A stretch of DNA of 64,000 nt from Streptococcus pacificus (GCF_016481305.1 NZ_JAENBO010000007.1:1-64000); one strand, 5' to 3'; shown: positions 28,242 to 37,316, counted from the first letter of the stretch. Numbers and translations: made by a program. Notes: generated by a model not told the origin, from the sequence alone.

Positions 28242-28281
28242 GATAAGGTAATTATTCATCACAATGATTACCTTATCTTTT
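28242..28281 (+). terminator. Terminator of the M14 peptidase gene
   Basis: An 11-bp stem (GATAAGGTAAT with ATTACCTTATC) with a 14-nt loop is followed by TTTT. Confidence 0.7.
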
Positions 28282-28447
28282 ATCCTATTTTTGTGGATAA
28301 AGGGACAACAACAAGATATCATGTAGAATTTTTGAAATCATGTTAAAATAATAGTAATTATAGATTTGGCCATTAAAATAACTACCGTTTATTTTGGAAA
28401 TAATACCAACTCTAATTGAGATAAAAGCTAACAAGGAAATTGAAATA

Positions 28448-29047
28448 ATGAACAAAAATGAGAAAAAAGGGATTGCGCTACTAGCTCTATCACTAGTGAC
28501 AATAACCATAGTACTAGTTATTATTATCATATTAAATATACTCAATATATGGGTTCGTAAATTCATTACTATAGCACGCATTCTCACACTAATAGCATTA
28601 ATGGTAGCTATTAGTGCTTTAGCACTTAATCGCAACAGAAAGAAAACGCTGTCTATATTAAGTTTATTGTTTTCTATTTTGACACTTGCGATTGTTTTAG
28701 GTACTCAATGGTTTCACAAAAAGTCGTTTCATGATTTAATTAATGAAAAAAACGAACAACTTGAGACCATTGAAAAAAACACTGAAGAAAATTTCAAATG
28801 GACAAAAGAAGATTACGATAATCTTACTGTCGTAGAAAGCCAATCTGACGTGGTTGCTTCAAACTATGATGATATTGTAAAGCAATTTGGAGAACCAACG
28901 TCTAAACACGAATTGTCTTCTGGAGATGTCACTTACTTAGAAGTTATTTATGATAATATGAACTCCAAATACATTGAACTAAAATTTACTAAACAAGAGG
29001 ATGGCAATTGGTTGCTGACTTCTAAAAAAGCATTTGGTTTTGAATAA
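28448..29047 (+). CDS. Membrane protein with SmpA/DUF3862-like extracellular domain
   Basis: The 199-residue protein starts at the ATG at 28448, with AAGGAAAT 8-14 nt upstream. A TTG at 28394 gives a longer frame but has no SD. Three hydrophobic segments (about 8-32, 38-58 and 66-88) are followed by a soluble domain ending the protein. The motif YDDIVKQFGEPTSKHELSSG resembles the BLIP/SmpA-fold DUF3862 domain of Gram-positive lipoproteins. It stands alone between two terminators. The function is unknown. Confidence 0.75.
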   Translation: MNKNEKKGIALLALSLVTITIVLVIIIILNILNIWVRKFITIARILTLIALMVAISALALNRNRKKTLSILSLLFSILTLAIVLGTQWFHKKSFHDLINEKNEQLETIEKNTEENFKWTKEDYDNLTVVESQSDVVASNYDDIVKQFGEPTSKHELSSGDVTYLEVIYDNMNSKYIELKFTKQEDGNWLLTSKKAFGFE

Positions 29048-29088
29048 ACTAGTTAATTCTTTTAATTTCTTTACTTACAATCAAAGAA

Positions 29089-29133
29089 AAACACCTCAAC
29101 CATTAGATGTTATGTCTAACGGTTGAGGTGTTA
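29089..29133. terminator. Bidirectional terminator
   Basis: A long stem (AACACCTCAACC with GGTTGAGGTGTT, extended by TTAGA with TCTAA across one mismatch) sits between convergent genes. Confidence 0.75.
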
Positions 29134-29181
29134 TTTATTCACTAGAGAGTTTTAAATAGTAAACGAATTAGCTTATTATTA

Positions 29182-29409
29182 TTAAGCGCGTTCTGTATTT
29201 AAGTCAATAATCAGATGGTCACAAGTATCACAAGCAAAAGTAACTGTCTTTGGTCTTCCCAGTAATTTTGTGTTAGTTTTTAATTTGATACCATCTGTTA
29301 CCCATATACCACCCAAAGCTTTTTTATCAGCTGGACTCCATTTCAAGGCATAACGATCACCATAAATGAAGCCTTGGGTCATTTCTTTGTGACATTTTGG
29401 ACATTCCAT
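29182..29409 (-). CDS. Small zinc-ribbon protein (DUF6487-like)
   Basis: The 75-residue protein has two zinc knuckles, CPKC at residues 3-6 and CDTC near 61-64. The middle region has the W/G-rich stretch usual for DUF6487 (KWSPADKKALGG, LLGRPKT). The start MECPKC at 29409 has a strong AGGAGG SD; the frame extends upstream without one. No role is assigned. Confidence 0.82.
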   Translation of the reverse strand: MECPKCHKEMTQGFIYGDRYALKWSPADKKALGGIWVTDGIKLKTNTKLLGRPKTVTFACDTCDHLIIDLNTERA

Positions 29410-29568
29410 ATATAACTCCTCCTTTTTATAATTTAAGAATATCATAAAAAGGCAGCGCTAACAATACATTTGTCTTGATATTTAAAGATTTTTATTATTT
29501 TTATCCGTTATAAGGTCTTTTTTCAATAAAAAGACTTTTTTCATACTTTTCAACAAAAAATAAAACAG

Positions 29569-29597
29569 TTGATAAATCTACATTTGTAGTCTATAAT
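29569..29597 (+). promoter_or_regulatory. copB promoter with CopY operator
   Basis: TTGATA (29569-29574), a 17-nt spacer and TATAAT (29592-29597) form the promoter. The spacer contains TACATTTGTA (29579-29588), an exact TACAnnTGTA cop box bound by the copper-sensing repressor CopY in streptococci, lactococci and enterococci. No copY gene lies in this window, so control would be in trans. Confidence 0.85.
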
Positions 29598-29637
29598 AAA
29601 TTAACAAAGTTTTTCTAGACAAAAGGAGGTATTTAGG

Positions 29638-31793
29638 TTGGATAACAAAAAGCATACAGAACATGATGATATGCGCCACGAGCATATAAATCATAAGCAT
29701 GAAGATATGATACATGAACATGCTGAACATGACCGTATGCACCACGAACATATGAATCATGAACACATGGGGAACGACCATATGCACGATGGACACATGG
29801 AACACGGGCATGAGCATATGGGGCATGGACATGACCATTCTCATCACATCTTACAATTCAAACAAAAATTCTGGGTAACTCTGGTACTAGCCATTCCCAT
29901 CATCTTTTTAGCCTCTTTTATGGGTTATGATCTTCCTTTCCAGTTTCATTTTGCGGGCTCTGATTGGATCGTTGCACTACTTTCTACTATTATTTATTTT
30001 TATGGTGGTCAGCTTTTTTAACTGGTGGTAAGGATGAAATAAAAGCAAAAGCCCCAGGCATGATGTTACTCATTGCCATGGGAATTAGCGTGGCCTATCT
30101 CTACTCCATGTATGCTTTTTTCATGAACACTTTTGGTCAACAAGAACATCTCATGGACTTCTTCTGGGAATTAGCCAGCCTTGTTGTCATCATGCTTCTA
30201 GGGCATTGGATTGAAATGTCTGCCATCTCAAATGCCAGCTCATCTCTTCAAAAATTAGCTGCCTTATTGCCTGATGAGGTGATCAGACTAACTAATGGTA
30301 AAGAAGAAACGATTGCTATAACAGATGTCCAACAAAATGATGTCCTCCTTGTCAAATCAGGTGCGAAAATCCCTGCAGATGGTCTCATTATTTCAGGAGA
30401 AAGCCTTATTGACGAATCGGCTATTAGTGGTGAATCAAAAGGTGTGGTTAAAAAAGAAAACGATCACGTCATTGGGGGAGCCATTAATGGAGATGGTCTT
30501 CTCACCATTAAAGTGACTTCAGCTGGGGACGATAGCTTTTTAGCTCAAGTCATGCAACTTGTACAACAAGCACAAAATGATAAATCACGCTTAGAAATCC
30601 TTTCTGACCGTGTTGCCAAGTGGCTCTTTTACATTGCAACCAGTGTCGGTCTAATCACTTTTATCATTTGGTCACTCTTAACCGACGTCCCTACCGCCCT
30701 TCAATACACAGTTACAGTTCTTATTATTGCCTGTCCGCACGCACTAGGACTTGCTATTCCATTAGTAGTTTCTCGTTCAACAACTCTAGCAGCTCAAAAT
30801 GGTTTACTACTCAAAAAAAGAATGGCTTTAGAAACAGCTAGCCACTTAGATGCTATCTTTCTTGATAAAACAGGAACACTCACTAAAGGTGCTTTTGAAG
30901 TTGTTGCCGTTGAAGCACTCGCTGATATGACGTTAGCAGACATTCTTGCCTATACTGGTGCCTTAGAAAAAAACTCTAACCATCCGATTGCTAAAAGCAT
31001 TATGACCTATCTCCAAAAAGAGAACATTACGAGCTACTCTACGGATCACACCGACAATTTATCTGGCAAAGGGATTTTCGGAAAGGTTCAAGGAAAAACC
31101 GTTAAAATCGTTAATCAAAAAGAGTTAGAAAACTTACAATATGTGGTACCAAATGATCGTTTAAGCAAGTATCAAGAACAAGGTTACACGCTTAGTTTTA
31201 TTATCATTGATGACAAATTGGTTGGACTGATTGCCCTTGGAGATACCATTAAACCTGAAGCACTTCCTTTCATTCAATCCTTAAAACAAAGACAGATCAC
31301 TCCCATCATGTTAACGGGAGATAACCAAGAATCAGCTACAAAAGTGGCTCAGTATCTTGGCATTACCAATTACTTTTCAGAATTACTGCCAACAGAAAAG
31401 GAACAACAGATTGCAAGCTACGTTGCCAGTGGTAAAAAAGCCGCTATGGTTGGTGATGGGATTAACGATGCGCCTAGTTTAGCAAGAGCAAGTGTTGGTA
31501 TTGCCATCGGTGCTGGCACAGACATCGCTATTGACTCAGCAGACGTTGTCCTCACCAATAGTAACCCTGAAGATATCCTGCATTTTGTTGATTTAGCCAA
31601 ACAAACACATCGTAAAATGATTCAAAATCTCTGGTGGGGAGCCGGCTATAATCTCATCACTATCCCACTAGCTGCTGGTATTTTAGCACCATTTGGCTTC
31701 ACGCTAAATCCTGCCGTAGGAGCAATTTTAATGTCTTTTTCAACAGTCATTGTTGCTATCAATGCCATGACGCTAAAAATCAAAGAAAACTAA
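29638..31793 (+). pseudogene. copB: CopB-type heavy-metal P-type ATPase, frameshifted
   Basis: The TTG start at 29638 (SD AAAGGAGG) opens an N-terminus with about 25 His in its first 70 residues, then two membrane segments, and stops at 30019-30021. The rest of the ATPase continues in the next frame from before 30021 to 31793, with no start of its own. It has the phosphatase motif SGES, membrane motif CPH (IIACPHALGLAIP), phosphorylation motif DKTGTLTKG, HP locus SNHPIAKSI and hinge GDGINDAP. CPH marks the CopB/P1B-3 copper or silver exporters. One extra T in the run at 30014-30019 would rejoin the frames ([10 protein letters not shown]). So this is a pseudogene, an assembly error, or a slippage-dependent gene. 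Confidence 0.88.
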
Positions 31794-31800
31794 AAAAAGA

Positions 31801-31836
31801 CTGACGTTTTAATCAACGTCAGCTTTTTATTTTTTA
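31801..31836. terminator. Terminator between copB and the ABC permease gene
   Basis: CTGACGTT with AACGTCAG forms an 8-bp stem. A T-rich tract follows, and an A run lies on the other side, so it can serve both convergent genes. Confidence 0.75.
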
Positions 31837-31868
31837 AAATAAGTTTTGTCATCATTTTTTATTCATCA

Positions 31869-32639
31869 TTAAAATTCTAACTGTTTAAATTTCTTTAGGC
31901 TTAAACTATTACAAAGGGCCGCATAAATCAAGGTAATCACTATAGGACCCACCACTCCTATCCACATATCAGGAACCGTTTCTATAAATTGCTTATACCC
32001 GCTTGGAAAAAGAGTCGCCATTGGGCCTCCAACCATCGGCATAATCATCATTATCAAGGTGAAAACAATGGCTGTTGTCATAGTAGCTCCCGTTCCAAAA
32101 CGAAGAGACACTAGAGAGGCAATCGAAATAGAGACGATTCCTTTTAAGAAGATTGTAAACATGCTAAGTAGCGCAAACAAGGTATAGTACAAGGTGTCTG
32201 ACGTGAAACGAGCTGTTCCAAAATCCAGATGAGCAACTCGAGTGTAGTGTACAAATAGTGATGTCAAAAAGAATAGGGCAAAATATAAGATTAAAATGAT
32301 AATAAGACTAAAATATTTGGCCATATAAATCATTTTGCGATTAAGATCCTTATAGAGAAACATCGTATGATCATCAGTCTCTCTTCTAAAAACTGAAATG
32401 GTTAAGAAATATAGGGCTAATGTCGGTAAAATCAGCATATCCATCGAATTCAACATCATGTCCGCAAAATCAAGATAACCAACTTTTATACCATCTGCAT
32501 TCGCGATTTGCATGAAATTAGATTGTCCAAAAAATGAGGTAACTAAATAAATCAGAGGATATAAGCTAAAGGCCAAAAATAGTTTCGTTTCCTTACGTTT
32601 CCACACTGACTCAAATACAGCTGAAAAAATTTGCTTCAT
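31869..32639 (-). CDS. ABC-2 type transporter permease
   Basis: The 256-residue membrane protein has about six hydrophobic segments. It starts MKQIFSAVFESVWKRKETK and resembles the permease at 33694 (shared KIFLAF or KLFLAF start and the FPSGYKQF or FPNGYVKL region before the last segment). It lies 3 nt downstream of the ATPase gene, so the two are one operon. With two related permeases and one ATPase, a heterodimeric exporter is likely. Next to a peptide-type two-component system this suggests peptide export, immunity or lantibiotic-type resistance. The substrate is not known. Confidence 0.8.
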   Translation of the reverse strand: MKQIFSAVFESVWKRKETKLFLAFSLYPLIYLVTSFFGQSNFMQIANADGIKVGYLDFADMMLNSMDMLILPTLALYFLTISVFRRETDDHTMFLYKDLNRKMIYMAKYFSLIIILILYFALFFLTSLFVHYTRVAHLDFGTARFTSDTLYYTLFALLSMFTIFLKGIVSISIASLVSLRFGTGATMTTAIVFTLIMMIMPMVGGPMATLFPSGYKQFIETVPDMWIGVVGPIVITLIYAALCNSLSLKKFKQLEF

Positions 32640-32642
32640 AAT

Positions 32643-33515
32643 CTATCCTTTCATAAATACTTCTTTCAGGTGATTTTCTTTCACTTCAATAGAGTCAATC
32701 AGATTATTAGTTGCCAAAACACTAAAAATGGCGTTGAGGGAGGCACTATCATTAGCTGATGAAATCTCTAGTTGATTTTTTTCTAATGTAATGGTAGCAC
32801 TTAAGTAATTTAACAACAGCTCTTTGTTACTATTTGGCACTAAGTGAACCACCACACTTGGTTGTGTTTTTCCTTCAAATGATTCAGCCAGTTCCCCTCG
32901 TTCTATATAAACGTATCGATTACATAAAGCTTCTAATTCTCCCAATTGATGACTAGAGATTAACATCGAAATCTGACGTTCACTAGACCATTGTTTTAAA
33001 ATATCAATGAGTTTTTGAACACCAATAGGATCTAGACCGACAAATGGTTCGTCTAAGATGAGAAAATCAGGCTCAGCAACCAAGGCAATGGCTAAAGCTG
33101 TTCGTTGCTTCATACCAAATGAGAAGCCTTTAGGCTTTCTATTTCTTGCTTCCCAAAGCTCAACTAGTTTTAAAGTTTTTTCGATATTAGAATATAAGTC
33201 TTTTTTTCCATGTAATTTCAAGTAAAATTTCAAATTATCAATGACAGACATTTCCGGATAAAAGACAGTATCAATCATAATCCCAAAATCCTCTAGAACA
33301 TTATCTTGACTGTTGATGTCAATTCCCTTGTAAGTAATTGTCCCTGAGGTTGGTTTTTGCGATTTAGCCATCATTTTCATCAACGTTGACTTTCCTGCAC
33401 CATTTTTACCAATTAGACCAACAATTTCTCCTTTTCCTATTTCAAGAGAAACATCTGAGAGGGAATAAAAATCATTCCCAGCGAATTTTTTTGAAAGATT
33501 TTCGATTTTAAGCAT
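32643..33515 (-). CDS. ABC transporter ATP-binding protein
   Basis: The 290-residue protein has Walker A GKNGAGKST (residues 36-44), Q-loop region, signature FSFGMKQRTALA, Walker B LILDEPF and switch His (ISSHQL). The signature is FGMKQ rather than SGGQ, common in ABC-2 and lantibiotic-immunity type transporters. The C-terminal 80 residues form a small extra domain. The SD is AAAGG, 9 nt before the ATG. It lies between two permease genes. Confidence 0.9.
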   Translation of the reverse strand: MLKIENLSKKFAGNDFYSLSDVSLEIGKGEIVGLIGKNGAGKSTLMKMMAKSQKPTSGTITYKGIDINSQDNVLEDFGIMIDTVFYPEMSVIDNLKFYLKLHGKKDLYSNIEKTLKLVELWEARNRKPKGFSFGMKQRTALAIALVAEPDFLILDEPFVGLDPIGVQKLIDILKQWSSERQISMLISSHQLGELEALCNRYVYIERGELAESFEGKTQPSVVVHLVPNSNKELLLNYLSATITLEKNQLEISSANDSASLNAIFSVLATNNLIDSIEVKENHLKEVFMKG

Positions 33516-33529
33516 GTTGCCAGCCTTTC

Positions 33530-33589
33530 TTAGAATTTTTGTGAGAGCAATGGATAAGCTAGTGTTTTAACTACTAACAGTAAGCTCAT
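33530..33589 (-). CDS. Possible 19-residue peptide gene
   Basis: The minus-strand frame ATG to TAA encodes MSLLLVVKTLAYPLLSQKF. It lies between the upstream permease and the ATPase gene, 14 nt before the ATPase ATG. The SD is weak (AAGAAG). Hydrophobic and basic, it could be a signalling peptide for the nearby sensor kinase, a leader peptide, or chance. The sequence alone cannot decide. Confidence 0.25.
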   Translation of the reverse strand: MSLLLVVKTLAYPLLSQKF

Positions 33590-33693
33590 GTTAATTTCTT
33601 CTTATTAAATGATTGACAGATAGAGATTAAAAACAATGACTCAAGGGTCACTTAACTAAGAACAGTATTCAATTCTCTAGTTAAGGAAAAGTT

Positions 33694-34434
33694 CTAAAAT
33701 TCTATCTTTTTAAATTTATTTTTGCCTTTAATGTAAAAAAAGATAAAGTAGCTAACAGAAATTATCACAGATAAAATCACTGCCAGAGAAAAATGCGTTG
33801 CCAAAAGTTTGACATAACCGTTAGGAAAGAGATATCTAATCCCAATTAACATGGGTGCCACTGATGACGCTAGTGAAAAGAAGACACCTGTTAATACTGA
33901 TTGAACGGTCTTTGAAGAAATCGAAACCATGACAACTAAAGCAATTGTAATAACATTTAAGCCCAAGGTTGTTAACAACGAAAACAGCGTTGATACCACT
34001 TCTGACGAGTTTTCTGAAATAAGATGAGTGGCCACCATTCCTTTAGGAGCCATAAGGCCATAGTAGGCAACTAGACTTGTTAAAACGGTGCCGATAAAAA
34101 ACAGACCATAAATAGCGATTAGGCTGATAAACTTGGCATTAAAAATTTTTGTTCGGTTAATATCTTTGTATAAAAACATTATTCCTGAATCAATCTCGTC
34201 TCTAAAGACGGATGATATGACCAACGAAAATAATAAGACAGGTAAGACAAAGCGAAACTGAGTGCTCACTGCTGAGTCTAGAAAGGCTAAAAAATTACTT
34301 GTTAATTTTGGGTTCAACCCATCCATAAATTCTGCCATAATGGGAACCAATATTGGTAAAAAGATAAATGCTAAGAATATTTTCACATCTCTTCGATTGA
34401 AGATTGATTTAAAAACTGGTTTAAAAAAGTCCAT
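33694..34434 (-). CDS. ABC-2 type transporter permease, first in cluster
   Basis: The 246-residue membrane protein has about six hydrophobic segments. It starts MDFFKPVFKSIFNRRDVK and is paralogous to the 31869 permease. The C-terminus is basic (KGKNKFKKIEF), ending like the paralogue's KKFKQLEF. The SD is GAGGTGA. It is the first gene after a promoter with an extended -10 at 34511-34516 and a LytTR-type direct repeat at 34549-34578. The 180-nt gap before the ATPase gene holds an 8-bp stem (CTTAACTA with TAGTTAAG) and the possible small peptide gene. Confidence 0.8.
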   Translation of the reverse strand: MDFFKPVFKSIFNRRDVKIFLAFIFLPILVPIMAEFMDGLNPKLTSNFLAFLDSAVSTQFRFVLPVLLFSLVISSVFRDEIDSGIMFLYKDINRTKIFNAKFISLIAIYGLFFIGTVLTSLVAYYGLMAPKGMVATHLISENSSEVVSTLFSLLTTLGLNVITIALVVMVSISSKTVQSVLTGVFFSLASSVAPMLIGIRYLFPNGYVKLLATHFSLAVILSVIISVSYFIFFYIKGKNKFKKIEF

Positions 34435-34510
34435 ATGTCACCTCTACTATTGCTATCATTAAGATAGTTATTGTTACTTATCCCTTTCCTTTCTCGCTTT
34501 TACAAGAATA

Positions 34511-34578
34511 AGTATACAACAAACAAAAAAAGAAACTGGTTGATTCTAATGAATAGCCTGTTTTTTGTAATGAACAGT
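34511..34578 (-). promoter_or_regulatory. LytTR-type operator and promoter of the ABC cluster
   Basis: On the minus strand ACTGTTCAT (34570-34578) and GCTATTCAT (34549-34557) are direct repeats with a 12-bp spacer. This is the ComE/HdrR-type geometry of LytTR activators. An extended -10 (TGTATACT, TATACT at 34511-34516) lies about 32 nt downstream of the second half-site. Confidence 0.65.
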
Positions 34579-34618
34579 TGATTATCAGCTTCTTATGACC
34601 TTCTAATAACGAACTATA

Positions 34619-34647
34619 CAAAAAAAGACCAAAGCAAATTTGATCCT
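34619..34647 (-). terminator. Terminator of the kinase operon
   Basis: A 7-bp stem (GATCAAA with TTTGGTC, one G-T pair) with a 5-nt loop is followed by seven T on the minus strand, about 40 nt after the kinase stop. Confidence 0.75.
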
Positions 34648-34687
34648 CTTTATCGATTAATTATGGTTAGTTAAACCACTGATAACA

Positions 34688-36025
34688 TTAATCTTGGTTC
34701 ATTATTAATTCTTGAGTGAAGGTATGGTTTGAACTCGTGGTATTTAAGCTAATATCTGGGTATTTAGACAAAATATTTTTAACATTTGACAATCCAATCC
34801 CCCTATCAGAACCTTTGGTGGAAATGCCATACTGAAAAATTTCCTTAGTGTTTACCTTTTCCTCAGATGTGCTATTTTCAATCACTAAAATCTTCTGATT
34901 GGCTGCTGCAAAATAAGCAAAACGAAGCATTGTTTTGTCAGACATCCGACTTGCTTCAATGGCATTATCCAAAAAGATCGAAAGAATGGTTAGAAAGTCA
35001 ACTAATTCCATCTTAGGGACATCGATCGGGTCAGGTACCTCAACAAAAATATTTATCTCTTGGCTTTGTGCCTCAATCAACTTTGCTGATACCAAACTCT
35101 TCATAGCAGTGTTATTTAAGTTGGAAAGATGAGCAATATCATACTTACTTTGATTAAACTTTTTATCTGATTCTGCTAACACTGATTTGTAAATCATTTC
35201 TATTGACTCTATATTCTTACTTTTAATCGCTTCATTAAAGCTAACTAAAATATTGGTGTAGTCGTGCCTAAAACTTCTAATTTCCTTATACAAGGCTTCA
35301 ATATGTTGACTATAAGACGTTAAATCCTTTATCTGGTTGTCTTTTCTCTCAGCTAATTCTCTTTCTCTATTTTTCTTGGCAAGATAGTTTATTTGAAAGA
35401 CAATTCCAATAATAAAAATAAAATAAAAATTTAACAAATGTCTTCTAAGGTATACCAAATCAATAGAGGTGGAAAATTGATTACCTTCCATCAAAAAAAT
35501 TAAATTTGCGATTGTATATGTAGATAAGGCATATGCGATCAAAGAACTATTAAAAACCTTAAAGAGTTTTTGCAAGTCCTTTTGATAGTCTAGGCGATCA
35601 TTAATCTCCTTAAAATCAATTCTAAATAGCTTTAGAAAGCCAAAGCAGAGAGCTACTGCTAAAATATTATCAATCCACTCAGACCAATAAAAATCATACC
35701 ATTGGTCCGGTGATAGTTGAAACAAAAAGCGATTGTAGAGATTTGAAAAATTACCAAATATTTCAAAAAAAACATAGGGAAATAAACTATAGAAAAGATA
35801 CTTAATCCAATTCCAATGATATTTTCGTCTTACAAAAAAGAGAGCGATCGGTAAGAAAAGAATCTCTCCCCAAAAAACAAGGTCATAGTTAAGAGCATAA
35901 ATTCCCAAAAAAATAAAAGGGAGTGATAAAAAATAAGGATTTAATCTTTGATTAGTAACATAGGATAAAATCAATAGTCTAAAAATCCAACTAATGAAAA
36001 ATATACCTTCAAATTCTAACGTCAT
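34688..36025 (-). CDS. Sensor histidine kinase, ComD/AgrC (HPK10) type
   Basis: The 445-residue protein has about six to seven membrane segments in residues 1-215 and a coiled linker. The H-box is FRHDYTNILVSF (phospho-acceptor His near 250) and the GHKL ATPase has N-box FLDNAIEAS and G-box GIGLSNVKNIL. HPK10 kinases sense exported peptides in quorum-sensing and bacteriocin circuits. No double-glycine pheromone gene is visible next to it. The ATG overlaps the regulator stop by 4 nt. Confidence 0.9.
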   Translation of the reverse strand: MTLEFEGIFFISWIFRLLILSYVTNQRLNPYFLSLPFIFLGIYALNYDLVFWGEILFLPIALFFVRRKYHWNWIKYLFYSLFPYVFFEIFGNFSNLYNRFLFQLSPDQWYDFYWSEWIDNILAVALCFGFLKLFRIDFKEINDRLDYQKDLQKLFKVFNSSLIAYALSTYTIANLIFLMEGNQFSTSIDLVYLRRHLLNFYFIFIIGIVFQINYLAKKNRERELAERKDNQIKDLTSYSQHIEALYKEIRSFRHDYTNILVSFNEAIKSKNIESIEMIYKSVLAESDKKFNQSKYDIAHLSNLNNTAMKSLVSAKLIEAQSQEINIFVEVPDPIDVPKMELVDFLTILSIFLDNAIEASRMSDKTMLRFAYFAAANQKILVIENSTSEEKVNTKEIFQYGISTKGSDRGIGLSNVKNILSKYPDISLNTTSSNHTFTQELIMNQD

Positions 36026-36759
36026 CTCTTTTCAACCCTTTCAATCAATCCTTTCAGTTTTAACCGCGATACAAGACAAGAGTCATCATTTTCAAAAAAA
36101 ACCAGATGATTTTGGCGATCAATCTTCACCACATTTTCTGGATTGACAACATAGGCTCTATGACTTTGATAGAGTCGCTTATCAGCTTTAGCGATATCAG
36201 AGACCTTACCATAAAACTCCATGTGTCCTTTTTTAGTCGTTAAAACAACTTTGTGAATAGTAGAGGATGTCTCAAAATATAAAATATCTGAAAAAGGCAC
36301 TTGAATCTGAGAGTGGGCTGACTTAAACCGAAAAGAGTCTGCAGCAACTGTTTGATTGACATTTTTTGCAGCATGCAATAATACTGAGGATATCGCCTCT
36401 TGAAAATCATCATCACTTAAGCCCTTATCAATAAAATCTAAGGCTGACACTCTGTATTTATAAGTAACCGGCATAAACTCTGAGTGAGTTGTTACAAAAA
36501 CAATCGAAGCACTAGGGTCTTTGGCTCTAATTTCTCTAGCAATCTCCATTCCTTTTTTCTCTTCTCCTTTAATCTCAATGTCTAAAAAGAAAAATTGATG
36601 GTTTCCTGTTTCTGTGATGGCTTCTAAAAGCTGTTGCGGTTTCCCAAATATTTCTAGGTGCCTATACTTCAAACCATTAACAGACATACTTCTTTTAATC
36701 GCTGTTTCTAAACGTGTTTGCTGAAAAAAATCATCTTCTAAAACAAAAATATTTAGCAT
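36022..36759 (-). CDS. LytTR-family response regulator (ComE/AgrA type)
   Basis: The 245-residue regulator has a receiver domain at about 1-125, with acidic pocket EDD (8-10), phospho-acceptor Asp60 in FFFLDIEI, and TTHSEF. The LytTR DNA-binding domain follows (about 145-240: LYFETSSTIHKVVL, YQSHRAYVVNPENV). LytTR regulators bind paired 9-bp direct repeats, and three such pairs occur nearby. It is the second gene of the minus-strand operon LytTR-only, regulator, kinase. Confidence 0.92.
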   Translation of the reverse strand: MLNIFVLEDDFFQQTRLETAIKRSMSVNGLKYRHLEIFGKPQQLLEAITETGNHQFFFLDIEIKGEEKKGMEIAREIRAKDPSASIVFVTTHSEFMPVTYKYRVSALDFIDKGLSDDDFQEAISSVLLHAAKNVNQTVAADSFRFKSAHSQIQVPFSDILYFETSSTIHKVVLTTKKGHMEFYGKVSDIAKADKRLYQSHRAYVVNPENVVKIDRQNHLVFFENDDSCLVSRLKLKGLIERVEKR

Positions 36760-36783
36760 TATTCTACCACCTCTTATTTATTA

Positions 36784-37116
36784 TCACTTTTTCCACTCTC
36801 TCAAAATACCCTTCATGTTTCTTCTTGAACAGTCTATCGGACTAATGAAAGGATTATCAAATATTATTTGACGATTGAGACTATCGATCGCCTTTATCCG
36901 TCTTAAATTGACAAGATATTTTCTATGACAACGCTTAAGCGATAAAGCTGTCATGGCTTCAATAGCTTTTAGTTGCCCATACGATTGATAAGTCTCTTTA
37001 TCGGTGACAAATTCTAAAACCCTAGGACGATTTTCTATCGTCCCAATGTATAAAATATCAGTTATATTAATTTTAACATTTATTTTATCTTTTTTAACAA
37101 AAATATAGTCCATCAT
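36784..37116 (-). CDS. Stand-alone LytTR DNA-binding protein
   Basis: The 110-residue protein consists of a LytTR domain only (DILYIGTIENRPRVLEFV, RCHRKYLVNLRRIKAID), with no receiver. It lies 24 nt before the full response regulator and starts at the first of two ATGs after SD GGGAGG. It may compete for or share the same direct-repeat sites, or be controlled by a partner. A receiver-like single-domain protein is encoded divergently 200 nt away. Confidence 0.85.
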   Translation of the reverse strand: MMDYIFVKKDKINVKINITDILYIGTIENRPRVLEFVTDKETYQSYGQLKAIEAMTALSLKRCHRKYLVNLRRIKAIDSLNRQIIFDNPFISPIDCSRRNMKGILREWKK

Positions 37117-37177
37117 GTCCTCCCTTATGATTTTTTAAATCATAACAAAGGAAAGTACGATAGCCCATTAGAATGTC

Positions 37178-37207
37178 ATAAATGGTTATTAAGTGATAAC
37201 GAACGGT
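37178..37207 (-). promoter_or_regulatory. LytTR-type direct repeat facing the LytTR/kinase operon
   Basis: On the minus strand ACCGTTCGT (37199-37207) and ACCATTTAT (37178-37186) are separated by 12 bp, start to start 21 bp. TATGAT at 37139-37144 is a possible -10 downstream. Confidence 0.6.
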
Positions 37208-37215
37208 AATCAGAC

Positions 37216-37245
37216 ACCATTCATTATAGAAAATCGTCTATTCAC
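37216..37245 (+). promoter_or_regulatory. LytTR-type direct repeat facing the receiver-like gene
   Basis: On the plus strand ACCATTCAT (37216-37224) and the weaker TCTATTCAC (37237-37245) have a 12-bp spacer. It ends just upstream of the -35 position for a TAAAAT at 37278-37283. It is back-to-back with the minus-strand pair at 37178-37207. Confidence 0.5.
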
Positions 37246-37316
37246 TACATCAAAGCAAGACTAACAAAGAAACATGATAAAATGAAGCAACACCAACTAA
37301 GACAGAAAGGAAAACG

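Noticed and set aside
29578-29847. Met/His-rich minus-strand frame opposite copB
   Set aside because: Mirror of the His-rich CopB N-terminus. No SD or promoter on that strand.
29964-31793. Treating the second copB frame as an independent gene with start at 29964
   Set aside because: Its first residues are an out-of-frame reading of the upstream CopB segment; there is no SD, and joining the frames at 30014-30019 restores a normal CopB.
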